A stretch of DNA of 64,000 bases from Rossellomorea aquimaris (GTDB taxonomy: Bacteria; Bacillota; Bacilli; Bacillales; Bacillaceae_B), in assembly GCF_000935355.1 (NCBI RefSeq), contig NZ_JXZC01000009.1, forward strand, positions 62,001-126,000, given 5' to 3'. The notes under the pieces were generated by a model, which had not been told where the DNA came from, made no database searches, and saw nothing but the letters and a program-made list of their open reading frames with translations. Shown here in pieces: positions 53,167-62,652 of the stretch. Each line of letters opens with the position of its first letter. Position 1 is the stretch's first letter. The translations under genes and the position numbers were made by a program.

Positions 53167-54637
53167 GAAAACGAAAGAAACACCCATATCGAAAGATTTA
53201 GGTGTTATAGAAGAGTACATGAAGAATCATGTAGGATTAAACAAAAGCTTTGATTTAGGTGTACGAAAACTCATGATTTTGAAAAAAGGAGTCCACATCT
53301 ACTATATAAACGGGTTGACTGATGCTTCCTATATTATTCAAATCGTGGAGGAACTTGTTGAAATCAATGATCATGAGCGTGCAACGAGCCGATTATATGA
53401 AATTGTACATAATCGCCTAGTTCATCAATCGGTTGAGCCTGTAAAAACGATCGAAGAGGCAGTTGATGAAGTGCTATCAGGATTAATAGCAGTCTTTGTC
53501 GAAGGCTACCAAGATGCAATCATTGTTGATGTACGCAGCTATCCTGGGCGACAGCCTTCAGAACCTGATACTGAAAAGGTAGTACGTGGTTCCCGGGATG
53601 GATATGTAGAGAATATTATCGTTAATACCGCTTTAACAAGAAGAAGAATTCGGGATCCACGATTGAGGTTTGAAATATTTCGTATCGGAGAACGATCTAA
53701 AACTGATATTTCCATTGCCTATATAAATGATGTTGCAAATCCGAGCTTAATTGAAGTCATCAAGAAAGAATTGAAAAGTATTAAGATCGACGGATTGACG
53801 ATGGCGGATAAAACGGTTGAAGAGTTCCTTGTGAAGCAAGGGTATAATCCATATCCTCTTGTTCGATACACAGAAAGAGCAGACGTCGCAGCCACTCACT
53901 TATTAGAGGGACATGTTCTTATATTTGTCGATACTTCACCAAGTGTCATCATTACACCAACGACATATTTCCATCACCTTCAGCATGCGGAGGAATATAG
54001 ACAGTCACCGGCTGTCGGGACCTTTGTCAGATGGACTAGATTCCTTGGGATATTAGCCTCGCTATTTTTACTCCCGCTATGGTATCTATTTGTGTTGGAT
54101 CCATCCCTCTTGCCTGAGGTTATTAAATTCGTAGGACCAAATGAACAGACGAATATTCCCGTTATTGTTCAGTTGTTCATAGCCGATTTCGGGGTTGAAA
54201 TGTTCAGGGTGGCAGCCATTCATACCCCGACCCCATTATCCACTGCAATGGGTCTGATAGCGGCTGTCTTAATAGGACAAATAGCCATTGATGTAGGGCT
54301 TTTTCAACCTGAAGTCATTCTGTATGTAGCCGTGGCATCGATTGGTACGTTTGCTACACCAAGTTATGAACTGAGTGCTGCGAACAAGATGGCCAGACTG
54401 TTCCTTCTAATCGCAGTTGCCTTCTTCCATATACCTGGACTGATGGTGGGTACAACCCTTTATATCTTATTCGTTACAAATATAAAATCGTTGAATACAC
54501 CATATCTATGGCCGCTAATGCCATTCAGTCCTAAAGCATTCATGCAAATCCTGATTCGCCGCTCTATGCCGGGAGCAAAAATCAGACCAAGCATTGTGCA
54601 ACCGAGAAATAAGTATAAGCAACCTGCGAAATCTTAG
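53159..54637 (+). CDS. spoVAF: Stage V sporulation protein AF (GerA-family membrane protein)
   Basis: A 492-aa spore inner-membrane protein of the GerA/SpoVAF family. An N-terminal soluble domain of about 300 residues contains the [38 protein letters not shown]-type block (only summarised here) typical of germinant receptor A subunits. Four or five transmembrane helices follow from about residue 300. The C-terminal [19 protein letters not shown] motif fits. It modulates germination, probably with YqhR. ATG 53159 overlaps spoVAEa; the frame upstream to 53009 is rejected. Last gene of the operon; lysA follows. Confidence 0.94.
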   Translation: MPEKTKETPISKDLGVIEEYMKNHVGLNKSFDLGVRKLMILKKGVHIYYINGLTDASYIIQIVEELVEINDHERATSRLYEIVHNRLVHQSVEPVKTIEEAVDEVLSGLIAVFVEGYQDAIIVDVRSYPGRQPSEPDTEKVVRGSRDGYVENIIVNTALTRRRIRDPRLRFEIFRIGERSKTDISIAYINDVANPSLIEVIKKELKSIKIDGLTMADKTVEEFLVKQGYNPYPLVRYTERADVAATHLLEGHVLIFVDTSPSVIITPTTYFHHLQHAEEYRQSPAVGTFVRWTRFLGILASLFLLPLWYLFVLDPSLLPEVIKFVGPNEQTNIPVIVQLFIADFGVEMFRVAAIHTPTPLSTAMGLIAAVLIGQIAIDVGLFQPEVILYVAVASIGTFATPSYELSAANKMARLFLLIAVAFFHIPGLMVGTTLYILFVTNIKSLNTPYLWPLMPFSPKAFMQILIRRSMPGAKIRPSIVQPRNKYKQPAKS

Positions 54638-54714
54638 AAATATTGCAACAACTCTCATTCTGTGGTAAATTACGTTTAATTAGTAGAGCATTAAAGAGGG
54701 GAATGAGACGTTTC

Positions 54715-56016
54715 ATGCATCTTCATGGATCAGCAGAAATACAAAACGGTCAACTTACTATTGGCGGGGTGAGTACCACAAAGTTAGCAGAACAATATGG
54801 TACTCCCCTTTATGTTTATGACATAGCACTTATCAGAGAACGGGCAAGAGGATTTAAAGAGACGTTTGATTCCCTTGGAGTGAAGGCAGAGGTTGCCTAC
54901 GCCAGTAAGGCATTTTCATGTATCGCGGTCTTTCAATTAATGAAAGAAGAGGGATTATCACTGGATGTGGTTTCAGGAGGGGAGTTATACACTGCATTAA
55001 AGGCAGAATTTCCTCCTGAACGCATCCATTTTAATGGGAACAATAAGTCGAGGGAAGAACTGATGATGGCCATTAAAAACGAAATAGGTTGTATTGTGGT
55101 TGATAATTTTTACGAATTGGAACTTGTGAATGAGATTTCACTCTCAACTGAACAAATGACAAAGGTTTTGTTAAGAGTGACGCCTGGGGTTGAAGCCCAT
55201 ACTCATGATTATATTTTAACAGGACAAGAGGACTCCAAATTCGGATTCGATTTGGGGAATGGTCAAGCCGAGGAAGCTATGAAAAAGGCGATGAGCCACG
55301 AGGGGATTGAATTATTGGGGTTGCATTGTCATATTGGATCACAAATATTCGAAACAACAGGCTTCATTCTTGCTGCCAAGAAAATTATTGAGAAGGTAGC
55401 TGAGTGGAGAACACACTATGATTTTGACCCTAAAGTAATCAATTTAGGCGGTGGATTTGGTATCCGTTATACGAAGGATGATGACCCGCTCCCGCCTGCT
55501 CTATATGTGAAGGAAATGATTTCTGCAGTAAAACAGGAAGTTATAAGGTACAATCTCGAAATGCCGCAAATCTGGATCGAACCAGGTCGTTCCCTTGTGG
55601 GTGATGCAGGCACCAGCCTTTATAAATTGGGCTCACGAAAAGAAGTGCCAAACATCCGAAAGTACTTAGCGATTGATGGAGGAATGAGTGACAATATCAG
55701 ACCCGCTCTCTATAAGGCAAAATATGAAGCCCTGATTGCGAATAAAGCAGATCAAAACCCGGAAGAAACTGTATCCATCGCTGGAAAGTGCTGTGAATCA
55801 GGAGATATGTTGATCTGGGATTTACCCCTTCCGGAATCGGAAGCTGGTGACATTCTTGCCGTGTTCTGTACAGGTGCATATGGATATTCCATGGCGAATA
55901 ACTATAATCGTATTCCCCGTCCGGCTGTCGTGTTTGTCGAGAATGGAGAAGCGAGGTTAGCAGTGCAAAGAGAGACGTATGAGGATATGATTTCACTTGA
56001 TGTAATGTTTAAATAA
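54715..56016 (+). CDS. lysA: Diaminopimelate decarboxylase
   Basis: PLP enzyme that makes lysine from meso-diaminopimelate. It has 433 aa. Lys in VAYASKAFS binds PLP; the HxGS region is GLHCHIGSQIF, the phosphate loop LGGGFGIRY and WIEPGRSLVGDAG, and the second-subunit Cys lies in GKCCESGDML. I place the start at ATG 54715 (MHLHGSAEI, as in B. subtilis MFLHGTS). ATG 54703 is closer to AGAGGGGA and remains possible. There is no L-box riboswitch in the 77 bases upstream, so it is probably read from spoVA or a local promoter. Confidence 0.95.
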   Translation: MHLHGSAEIQNGQLTIGGVSTTKLAEQYGTPLYVYDIALIRERARGFKETFDSLGVKAEVAYASKAFSCIAVFQLMKEEGLSLDVVSGGELYTALKAEFPPERIHFNGNNKSREELMMAIKNEIGCIVVDNFYELELVNEISLSTEQMTKVLLRVTPGVEAHTHDYILTGQEDSKFGFDLGNGQAEEAMKKAMSHEGIELLGLHCHIGSQIFETTGFILAAKKIIEKVAEWRTHYDFDPKVINLGGGFGIRYTKDDDPLPPALYVKEMISAVKQEVIRYNLEMPQIWIEPGRSLVGDAGTSLYKLGSRKEVPNIRKYLAIDGGMSDNIRPALYKAKYEALIANKADQNPEETVSIAGKCCESGDMLIWDLPLPESEAGDILAVFCTGAYGYSMANNYNRIPRPAVVFVENGEARLAVQRETYEDMISLDVMFK

Positions 56017-56024
56017 GCCGGAAA

Positions 56025-56069
56025 AGTAGTCTTTAAGTATATCGTACTTAAAGACTACTTTTTTTTATA
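56025..56069 (+). terminator. Terminator of lysA
   Basis: AAAGTAGTCTTTAAGTA and its perfect complement, 5-7 base loop, then TTTTTTTT. Confidence 0.93.
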
Positions 56070-56158
56070 CTGAATAACATACTTTAACAAATAATGATTT
56101 TACTATACAATAACAATGATATATAAAGGTGAATATAGTATAGACAAAGGAGTCATTT

Positions 56159-56251
56159 ATGAAGATCAGCAATAGGGGATTGTTTTTGTTTTTATTAGTA
56201 GCCGGCATAGTGTGGGGAGTCATCTACTGGATGTTCCTGGCTGGAAATTGA
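56159..56251 (+). CDS. Small single-pass membrane peptide, 30 aa
   Basis: Gene of 30 codons between lysA and ribT, with AAAGGAG 6 bases before the ATG. The product starts MKISNRGLFLFLLVAGIVWG and continues VIYWMFLAGN: a short basic N-terminus then one transmembrane helix with Gly, Trp and Tyr. I do not recognise a family; it could be a sporulation or membrane-stress peptide, or a toxin-like peptide. An independent promoter is plausible, as the lysA terminator is 90 bases upstream. The AT-rich interval up to ribT shows nothing else. Confidence 0.62.
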   Translation: MKISNRGLFLFLLVAGIVWGVIYWMFLAGN

Positions 56252-56366
56252 TTGGTTAAAGTTGATTAATAAAAGTAAATTTAGTAAGATAAATAAACAT
56301 TCATATCAATTAAATTTCTAGTTTTTGTCTAAAATAGGAAATAAATAGATTAGGCATAAAACATAA

Positions 56367-56749
<383 letters not shown>

Positions 56750-56750
<1 letters not shown>

Positions 56751-56798
56751 AGAGGAGGGCCACCAGGATTCGCAGGTGGTCAGCCTCTTTTTTTTCGT
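56750..56798. terminator. Bidirectional terminator between ribT and ypuF
   Basis: AAAGAGGAGGGCCACC and GGTGGTCAGCCTCTTT with two mismatches, then T8. The reverse partner overlaps the end of ypuF. Confidence 0.82.
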
Positions 56799-57301
56799 TT
56801 TAATGCATTTTGCCGCTCCAAAATGACTTCTGTACGGTCACGTAGGGAATGGCGGTGAATGAGCTCATTATTCGTTAAATCACTTGGAGAACACCATGAG
56901 TACCCATTTTCTTCACATAGTGATTGAACTTGTTTAATAAGGGAAGCCTCCATAACGGGAATATTTATGCTTTTATAGGGCTGATTTATGCTTAGTTCAT
57001 GACTGATATCAACCAGCATGTTCTGGAGTTCAGCTGCATGTATCCCTAATTGAGTGAGTTGTTCCTGATTCATCTCAATGTTTTGGATGGCTTTCTTAAA
57101 TGTTCGGGCTGCCCCGGAAAGATTCCCTCTTCTGTAATGGTAAAAACCTACAGCTATCTGGATTAAACCTACCCAGTGGGAAGAACGGTTCTTGGGGTCC
57201 ACTTCTTTCCAATATTCTTCTAACACTTCATGACATTCGAAGTAATCACGATTTCCGTGGAAATACATTAAGAATTCTAAATAAGGTTTAGGATATGCCA
57301 T
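56780..57301 (-). CDS. ypuF: DUF309-family protein YpuF
   Basis: A 173-aa protein of the DUF309 family. The hallmark FHGNRDYFECHEVLEEYWKEVDP is near residues 14-36, followed by WVGLIQIAVGFYHYRRGN, an all-helical fold with conserved His and Glu that suggest a metal or small-ligand site. The C-terminal ~50 residues are basic. It diverges from scpA, as ypuF does in B. subtilis. Function unknown. GGAGGCATCAC precedes the ATG. Confidence 0.9.
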   Translation of the reverse strand: MAYPKPYLEFLMYFHGNRDYFECHEVLEEYWKEVDPKNRSSHWVGLIQIAVGFYHYRRGNLSGAARTFKKAIQNIEMNQEQLTQLGIHAAELQNMLVDISHELSINQPYKSINIPVMEASLIKQVQSLCEENGYSWCSPSDLTNNELIHRHSLRDRTEVILERQNALKRKKRG

Positions 57302-57482
57302 GTGATGCCTCCTTTCATATTTTGAGTGTCTGAATATTTAAAGTGTAGCACATTCTATACCTTTGCTAAAACGACAGGTACAACCATCCTATACAAAAAC
57401 TTTCTATTGGAGATTAGTGGTCAATCTACTATACTATTAAGTAGCTATCAGGAATGACTGTAATTAGAAATTTGGTGATAAA

Positions 57483-58241
57483 GTGGAATACAATGTGAAA
57501 ATTGACGCTTTTGAAGGTCCATTAGATCTTCTTTTGCATCTGATTAACTCGTTGGAAATTGATATATATGATATTCCTATGGCTCAAATTACTGAGCAAT
57601 ATATGTTATATGTACATACGATGAAGAATTTGCAGCTTGATGTTGCCAGTGAATACTTAGTGATGGCTGCGACATTATTAGCCATTAAAAGTAAAATGCT
57701 GCTACCCAAACATGATGAAGGTCTTCTAAACGATGAAATTGAATTTGAAGAAGAAGATCCACGTGACGAACTAGTTGAACGATTGATCGAGTATCGTAAA
57801 TTCAAAGAAGCGGCAAATGAGCTGAAGCATCGTGAGGAAGAACGGGGACAAGTGTATACAAAGCCCCCAAGTGATCTTTCGGAATTTACGGAAGAAGTGG
57901 ATTTGAAGAATAGTGAAGTCCAAGTGTCTTTATATGATATGTTAGGAGCTTTTCATAAATTATTGAGGCGCAAGAAGTTGCAAAAACCCGTTCAAACCAG
58001 AATTACCAGACAGGAAATATCCATTGAGAAAAGAATGAATGACATTCTTCATAGTTTACGAAATATCAAAGAGCGTACATCATTTACGAGTCTTTTCCAA
58101 ACTGATAATAAAGAACATCTTGTCGTTACTTTCCTTGCTGTGCTGGAATTAATGAAGAGGAAGCAAATCATTGTCAACCAAGAAAATAACTTCACAGAAA
58201 TATTTGTTGAAGCTGGAGAGGAGGTAGTGCTTGTTGAATAG
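57483..58241 (+). CDS. scpA: Segregation and condensation protein A
   Basis: Kleisin of the bacterial condensin; it bridges the SMC heads and binds ScpB. It has 252 aa. The N-terminal SMC neck-binding part is [39 protein letters not shown] central acidic linker follows and the C-terminal winged helix (from about residue 170) ends near [10 protein letters not shown]. The start is GTG, giving the family beginning MEY-x-VKID. It overlaps scpB by 11 bases. In B. subtilis the pair is ypuG-ypuH. Confidence 0.96.
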   Translation: MEYNVKIDAFEGPLDLLLHLINSLEIDIYDIPMAQITEQYMLYVHTMKNLQLDVASEYLVMAATLLAIKSKMLLPKHDEGLLNDEIEFEEEDPRDELVERLIEYRKFKEAANELKHREEERGQVYTKPPSDLSEFTEEVDLKNSEVQVSLYDMLGAFHKLLRRKKLQKPVQTRITRQEISIEKRMNDILHSLRNIKERTSFTSLFQTDNKEHLVVTFLAVLELMKRKQIIVNQENNFTEIFVEAGEEVVLVE

Positions 58242-58827
58242 CGGTAATTGGAAAGGGATTTTGGAAAGCTTATTGTTTGCAGCAGGAGATGAAGGTCTTT
58301 CACTTAAGCAAGTCTGTTCCGTTCTGGAGATCGGAGAGCAGGAAGCGATGGCAGTGATTGAAGAGTTAAAGCTGGATTATGAAAAGGATGCCAATCGGGG
58401 TATTTATATGATTGAGATAGCTGATACCTTTCAATTAGTGACAAAAAAAAGCAACGCCGATTATTTGAAGAAATTGGTCGAGTCACCAAATGTAAGCTTC
58501 TTATCTCAAGCAGCTCTTGAAACACTGGCTATTGTTGCTTATAAGCAGCCGATCACCAGGATGGAGATTGAACAAATCAGAGGTGTTAAAACCGAGCGTC
58601 CCATTCAGACCCTGACGTCAAAAGGGCTGGTCAAGGAAGTCGGCAGGGCAGAAGGGACGGGTCGTGCCTATCTGTTTGGAACGACGAAAGAATTTCTGGA
58701 CTATTTTGGACTAAAGAGAATAGATGAACTTCCACCCTTGCCTGAAAATATAGAGGATGAATTCATGCAGGATGAAGCGGACTTATTCTTTGAGAAATTT
58801 CAGGAAACGATGGATTCGAAAGAATAG
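58231..58827 (+). CDS. scpB: Segregation and condensation protein B
   Basis: Winged-helix partner of ScpA in the SMC complex, needed for chromosome compaction and segregation. It has 198 aa: two winged-helix domains, the first around [20 protein letters not shown], the second with [29 protein letters not shown]. The tail [17 protein letters not shown] is typical. The start is TTG (58231), 6 bases after GAGGAGG within scpA; a second TTG follows directly. Translation is coupled to scpA. Confidence 0.96.
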   Translation: MLNSGNWKGILESLLFAAGDEGLSLKQVCSVLEIGEQEAMAVIEELKLDYEKDANRGIYMIEIADTFQLVTKKSNADYLKKLVESPNVSFLSQAALETLAIVAYKQPITRMEIEQIRGVKTERPIQTLTSKGLVKEVGRAEGTGRAYLFGTTKEFLDYFGLKRIDELPPLPENIEDEFMQDEADLFFEKFQETMDSKE

Positions 58828-58852
58828 GGTAAAATCATACGTGAATAGAGTG

Positions 58853-58898
58853 AATAGGCAGGAACCCGGCTATATGACAGGAGGTCCTGCCTATTTTT
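58853..58898 (+). terminator. Terminator of scpAB
   Basis: AATAGGCAGGA pairs with TCCTGCCTATT over a 22-base loop, then TTT. Confidence 0.78.
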
Positions 58899-59027
58899 AT
58901 GGGTCTTTCGTACAGAAAAATTCGAACGGAAGAGAATTTTCTTCAGGCCAGTTGTATCCGGTTTCGGCAAAAACCTCCCGGCTGCTTCGCTTCCTTGTTA
59001 AAAAGTGTGGAAGGAGAGTTTCATAGC

Positions 59028-59093
59028 ATGCGGGAGGAATTGATCGAATTCGAGATTGAGTATCGAAACCAAAGGCTGAAATCAAAAGAATAG
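59028..59093 (+). CDS. Possible 21-aa acidic peptide, unrecognised
   Basis: A 21-codon frame starting MREELIEFEIEYRNQRLKSK with AAGGAGA 10 bases before the ATG and a perfect terminator 6 bases after the stop. The signals at both ends make a real small gene plausible. It would form one amphipathic helix. In B. subtilis ypuI lies near here; I see no similarity. A longer frame in the same phase reaches back to 58899 but begins in the scpB terminator. Confidence 0.42.
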   Translation: MREELIEFEIEYRNQRLKSKE

Positions 59094-59099
59094 AATTTG

Positions 59100-59134
59100 G
59101 GAGAAACAGCTGAAAGACTCAGCTGTTTTTTTTG
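59100..59134 (+). terminator. Terminator before dacB
   Basis: AGAAACAGCTGA-AAGAC-TCAGCTGTTTTTTTT, a perfect 10-bp stem with a long T tract. Confidence 0.88.
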
Positions 59135-59177
59135 TGGACCTTTGAAGTGTACTGTGCTGGAATTTCCGGATTTTCAT

Positions 59178-59205
59178 TCATATTACCCCTTGTCCTGCAT
59201 AAACT
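59178..59205 (+). promoter_or_regulatory. SigE promoter of dacB-spmA-spmB
   Basis: TCATATT (59178-59184), a perfect KMATATT, then a 13-base spacer and CATAAACT (59198-59205), 7 of 8 to CATACAHT, 36 bases before the dacB start. SigE control of this operon is established in B. subtilis. Confidence 0.82.
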
Positions 59206-59241
59206 TGTACAAACACGTTAGAACCAAAGGAGTAGATGGGT

Positions 59242-60402
59242 GTGAATCGAAAGAGAGTGAAATTTTACATATATTATTTCCTTATCTTAACTTTATTGTT
59301 TGTAGTCGTTTCCAATGAAGTTCAGGCGGCACCTTCTGTCAGTTCAGAGAGGGCGATTTTAATGGATCAGGAGACGGGGAGGATACTTTATGAGAAGGAT
59401 GCTCACAGTCAAAGTCGAATTGCCAGTATTACAAAGATCATGACCGCTATTCTGGCAGTAGAGTCCGGAAAGATGGATAAAGATGTAACGGTCTCTTCGA
59501 ATGCAGCGGGTACGGAGGGGTCTTCCCTTTACTTAAAAGCAGGGGAGAAGATCAAGCTGGAAGATCTGGTGTACGGGCTTATGCTAAGGTCCGGGAATGA
59601 TGCAGCAGTTGCCATCGCAGAATATGTTGGAGGAAGTCTGGACGGATTTGTTTATATGATGAATGAAAAGGCGAATGAAATCGGAATGGAAAATACTCAT
59701 TTTTCCAATCCCCATGGTCTGGATGATCATGAGGACCACTATTCTACTGCGTATGATATGGCAGTACTAACGAGATATTCAATGGAAAACGAATTATACA
59801 AAAAGATTGCAGGAACCAAGGTTCATACTGCACCAAATCCAGAAGAAAAATGGGACCGTAAGTGGAAGAACAAAAATAGATTACTGACAGAATTATATAA
59901 ACACAGTACGGGTGGGAAAACGGGTTACACAAAACGAGCCAAAAGAACGCTTGTGTCCACAGCTTCCAAGGATGGAGAGAATCTCATTGCCGTTACACTC
60001 AATGGTCCCGATGATTGGAATGATCATATTGGAATGTTTGAGTACGGGTTTAAGCAATTTGATTATAGAATCGTTCTGGAAAAAGGTACGATTGCTAAAA
60101 TGGAAGACGAAATATACAAAGATCATGCCTATCTTAAACGGGAATCTGTCCTTACCCTTCAAGATGATGAAGTGGATGATGTGAAGGTAGAGTACAAAAT
60201 GTTAAAGCCTAAAGAGGAATGGTTAAAGAATAAAAATGTACCTGAAGTGGTAGGGAAGGCTGTCGTGTATTTAGAAGACGAAGAAGTAGACACTCTTCCC
60301 ATTTTCTTTAAAACAACGGGCGGGACTGAAAAAGAAAAAAGCTGGTGGAAGTTTTGGGCATACTCCTTCGAGTCCTTTATAGGAGTCAGGGATCATGGTT
60401 AA
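59242..60402 (+). CDS. dacB: D-alanyl-D-alanine carboxypeptidase DacB (PBP5*)
   Basis: Mother-cell low-molecular-weight PBP that controls cortex crosslinking in the spore. It has about 386 aa. Signal peptide or anchor at residues 10-28 with cleavage near VQAAPS. SxxK is in IASITKIM, SxN in LRSGNDAA and KTG in TGGKTGYTKRA. A PBP5-like C-terminal domain and a final aromatic amphipathic segment follow. I prefer GTG 59242, 9 bases after AAAGGAG, over ATG 59236, which is 3 bases away. It overlaps spmA and stands behind a near-consensus SigE promoter. Confidence 0.94.
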   Translation: MNRKRVKFYIYYFLILTLLFVVVSNEVQAAPSVSSERAILMDQETGRILYEKDAHSQSRIASITKIMTAILAVESGKMDKDVTVSSNAAGTEGSSLYLKAGEKIKLEDLVYGLMLRSGNDAAVAIAEYVGGSLDGFVYMMNEKANEIGMENTHFSNPHGLDDHEDHYSTAYDMAVLTRYSMENELYKKIAGTKVHTAPNPEEKWDRKWKNKNRLLTELYKHSTGGKTGYTKRAKRTLVSTASKDGENLIAVTLNGPDDWNDHIGMFEYGFKQFDYRIVLEKGTIAKMEDEIYKDHAYLKRESVLTLQDDEVDDVKVEYKMLKPKEEWLKNKNVPEVVGKAVVYLEDEEVDTLPIFFKTTGGTEKEKSWWKFWAYSFESFIGVRDHG

Positions 60403-60988
60403 TCTCATTTGGGTCGGAATGACCATCATCGGTTTAGTGTTCGCCATAATAAATGGGAAAATGGAAGAGGTAAACGAAGCCATTTTCACATCTGCCAATG
60501 AAGCCGTCACTCTCTGTATAGGATTAGTCAGCGTTTTGGTATTTTGGCTGGGAATCATGAGGATTGCTCAGGAAGCGGGACTTCTGGATAAACTGGCCAA
60601 GCTGTTCAGACCTTTTGTAACCAGGTTGTTTCCAGAAGTGCCGGATAATCATCCTGCAATGGGATATATATTATCGAATATGATGGCCAATATGTTTGGC
60701 CTTGGAAACGCAGCAACACCGCTCGGGATCAAAGCAATGGAGCAATTGAAGGAGCTTAACGGAGGAAAAGACTATGCCAGCAGGTCTATGATTACTTTCC
60801 TAGCGATCAATACGTCAAGTCTTACCATCATTCCCACAACGGTCATTGCGATCCGGATGAAATATGATTCAGCCTCTCCAACTGAAATTGTAGGACCGAC
60901 CTTAATTGCCACAATGCTATCGACCATCGGAGCCATACTGATTGACCGTTATTTTCATTACAGACGTACTCGTCGTGAGGTGAAGTAA
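60395..60988 (+). CDS. spmA: Spore maturation protein A
   Basis: A 197-aa membrane protein with five or six helices and the nucleoside-transporter-type gate domain: NEAVTLCIGLVSVLVFWLGIMRIAQEAGLLDKLA and GNAATPLGIKAMEQL. With SpmB it is needed for full dehydration of the spore core. The ATG lies inside the end of dacB (8-base overlap), so translation is coupled. LPG. motifs for substrate are not known; the cargo is undefined. Confidence 0.94.
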   Translation: MVNLIWVGMTIIGLVFAIINGKMEEVNEAIFTSANEAVTLCIGLVSVLVFWLGIMRIAQEAGLLDKLAKLFRPFVTRLFPEVPDNHPAMGYILSNMMANMFGLGNAATPLGIKAMEQLKELNGGKDYASRSMITFLAINTSSLTIIPTTVIAIRMKYDSASPTEIVGPTLIATMLSTIGAILIDRYFHYRRTRREVK

Positions 60989-61516
60989 ATGCAATGGATA
61001 TCCACCATTTCATTATGGTTAATCCCCATTATGATTGGCTTCATATTAATCTATGGCACCCTTAAAAAGGTACCGACGTATGAAGTGTTTGTAGACGGGG
61101 GAAAAGAAGGAATTAAAATTGCCGTATCGATCATTCCTTTTCTCATTGGAATGCTTGTGGCAATTACTATTTTTAGAGAATCGGGAGCTCTTGAGTTCTT
61201 TGTGAACCTCATCCGTCCTGGGTTGCTTGCACTTGGTATTCCGCCAGAAATTGTACCGCTTGCCATCATCAGGCCGATTTCAGGAACAGCGGCCCTGGGT
61301 ATGATGAGTGATATTGTCGCTACCCACGGGCCTGATTCCTTTATCGGCAGACTTGCATCAACCTTGCAGGGTAGTACAGATACGACTCTTTACGTATTGA
61401 CCGTGTACTTCGGAGCGGTAGGCATCAGGAAAATGGGAGACGCCCTTAAAGTTGGATTACTGGCAGATGTCGTAGGGATCGTTGCTGCCATATTCATTGT
61501 CACGGTCATGTTTTAA
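60989..61516 (+). CDS. spmB: Spore maturation protein B
   Basis: A 175-aa membrane protein of the same Gate-domain family: VDGGKEGIKIAVSIIPFLIGMLVAITIFRESGAL and IRPISGTAALGMMSDI, followed by GSTDTTLYVLTVYFG. It starts at the base after the spmA stop. It works with SpmA in spore core dehydration. The last gene of the dacB operon; a strong terminator lies about 35 bases downstream. Confidence 0.95.
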   Translation: MQWISTISLWLIPIMIGFILIYGTLKKVPTYEVFVDGGKEGIKIAVSIIPFLIGMLVAITIFRESGALEFFVNLIRPGLLALGIPPEIVPLAIIRPISGTAALGMMSDIVATHGPDSFIGRLASTLQGSTDTTLYVLTVYFGAVGIRKMGDALKVGLLADVVGIVAAIFIVTVMF

Positions 61517-61548
61517 GGGTTGGCATCTATAAATAAAGGAAACAATGA

Positions 61549-61592
61549 GGTATAAAGAAATCGACTGAAAAGGTCGATTTTTCTTTATACCT
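61549..61592 (+). terminator. Terminator of dacB-spmA-spmB
   Basis: AGGTATAAAGAAATCGAC and GTCGATTTTTCTTTATACCT form a long stem with one mismatch around TGAAAAG. Confidence 0.9.
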
Positions 61593-61663
61593 TTCTATTT
61601 TGCCTGGATTATGTAATAATTCATGAAGACAAATGTATTGAAAATTAAATGAGGTGAAATACC

Positions 61664-62395
61664 GTGGAACGATTACAAAAGGTTATTGCTCATAGTGGAG
61701 TAGCGTCTCGACGAAAAGCTGAGCAATTAATAATAGAAGGTAAAGTAAAGGTCAATGGTGTAGTAGTGAAAGAACTAGGAACAAAGGTTTCTAACTCCGA
61801 TAGAGTTGAAGTCACAGGGATTCAGATTGAGAGAGAAAACAAAGTATACTATATGCTTTACAAGCCAAGAAGTGTCATTTCAGCTGTGACTGACGATAAA
61901 GACCGTCAAGTTGTAACGGACTTCTTCCCTGAAATACAAGAAAGAATCTATCCTGTAGGAAGACTGGACTATGAGACGTCAGGTATTCTTCTTTTAACCA
62001 ATGATGGAGAGTTCGCTAACTCCCTGATGCATCCAAGTAACGAAATTGAAAAAACATACGTAGCAAGATTAAAAGGCATCCCGCCTAAATTTAAAATAAG
62101 AGAGCTTGAAAAAGGGATTAAACTGGAGGACGGCATGACGGCTCCAGCAAAAGTGAAAGTGTTAAGCATCGATAAGAAACAAGGGAAATCCATCGTCGAA
62201 ATTACCATTCATGAGGGCAGGAACCGTCAAGTGCGCAGGATGTTCGAAGCGCTTGGGTATCCGGTTCAAAAGCTGAAACGGGAAAGATACGCATTCCTGA
62301 CTCTTCATGGCTTGAACGCAGGAGAAGGAAGAGAACTTACTCCACATGAAGTGAAACAGCTGAGAACACTGGCTGAAACAGGAAGTATCCGATAA
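61664..62395 (+). CDS. rluB: rRNA pseudouridine synthase RluB family (YpuL)
   Basis: Converts a uridine of 23S rRNA (family target near U2605, E. coli numbering) to pseudouridine. It has 243 aa. An S4 RNA-binding domain covers residues 1-60 (RLQKVIAHSGVASRRKAEQLI). The catalytic Asp is in VGRLDYETSGILLLTNDG near residue 101. NRQVRRMFEALGYPVQKLKR is the C-terminal RNA-binding block. The start is GTG with GAGGTGAA upstream. In B. subtilis it precedes the res operon in the same way. Confidence 0.94.
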   Translation: MERLQKVIAHSGVASRRKAEQLIIEGKVKVNGVVVKELGTKVSNSDRVEVTGIQIERENKVYYMLYKPRSVISAVTDDKDRQVVTDFFPEIQERIYPVGRLDYETSGILLLTNDGEFANSLMHPSNEIEKTYVARLKGIPPKFKIRELEKGIKLEDGMTAPAKVKVLSIDKKQGKSIVEITIHEGRNRQVRRMFEALGYPVQKLKRERYAFLTLHGLNAGEGRELTPHEVKQLRTLAETGSIR

Positions 62396-62403
62396 AGAAT
62401 AGG

Positions 62404-62433
62404 TTGGAAAGTGTCACATATCCTTCATATAAT
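62404..62433 (+). promoter_or_regulatory. Candidate promoter of the res operon
   Basis: TTGGAA (62404-62409), 18-base spacer, TATAAT (62428-62433). A second TATAAT at 62461-62466 lacks a good -35 and could be used with an activator such as ResD. Confidence 0.45.
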
Positions 62434-62479
62434 TTACACTATCTCTAAAGAGATAAATGATATAATGGGAAAGGAATTT

Positions 62480-62590
62480 TACCCTGAAATCCCAGGGACA
62501 TTTCCCTGCTTATTATGAAGGAATGGATATTACATTATGGCAGGGACTGATCTCATAAGTGAATTCTTATGATGTCAGGCCCTTTGCTAC
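62480..62590 (+). ncRNA. Structured 5' leader of resA
   Basis: Between rluB and resA four complementary blocks occur in series: CCCTG (62482-62486), CAGGGA (62493-62498), TCCCTG (62503-62508) and CAGGGA (62541-62546), which allow mutually exclusive pairings. The last lies in an interrupted hairpin, GGGACTGA ... TCAGGCCC, enclosing CATAAG-TGAATT-CTTATG. No T tract follows directly, so control of translation or mRNA stability is more likely than termination. Unrecognised as a known riboswitch. Confidence 0.4.
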
Positions 62591-62652
62591 TGTAAAGAGA
62601 GAAAAAACTTTTCCATTCTTGAGAACGATTTCAATATGGGAGGCACACGTAC

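Noticed and set aside
54638-54714. Lysine riboswitch before lysA
   Set aside because: Only 77 bases separate spoVAF from lysA, too short for an L box, and its conserved elements are not seen.
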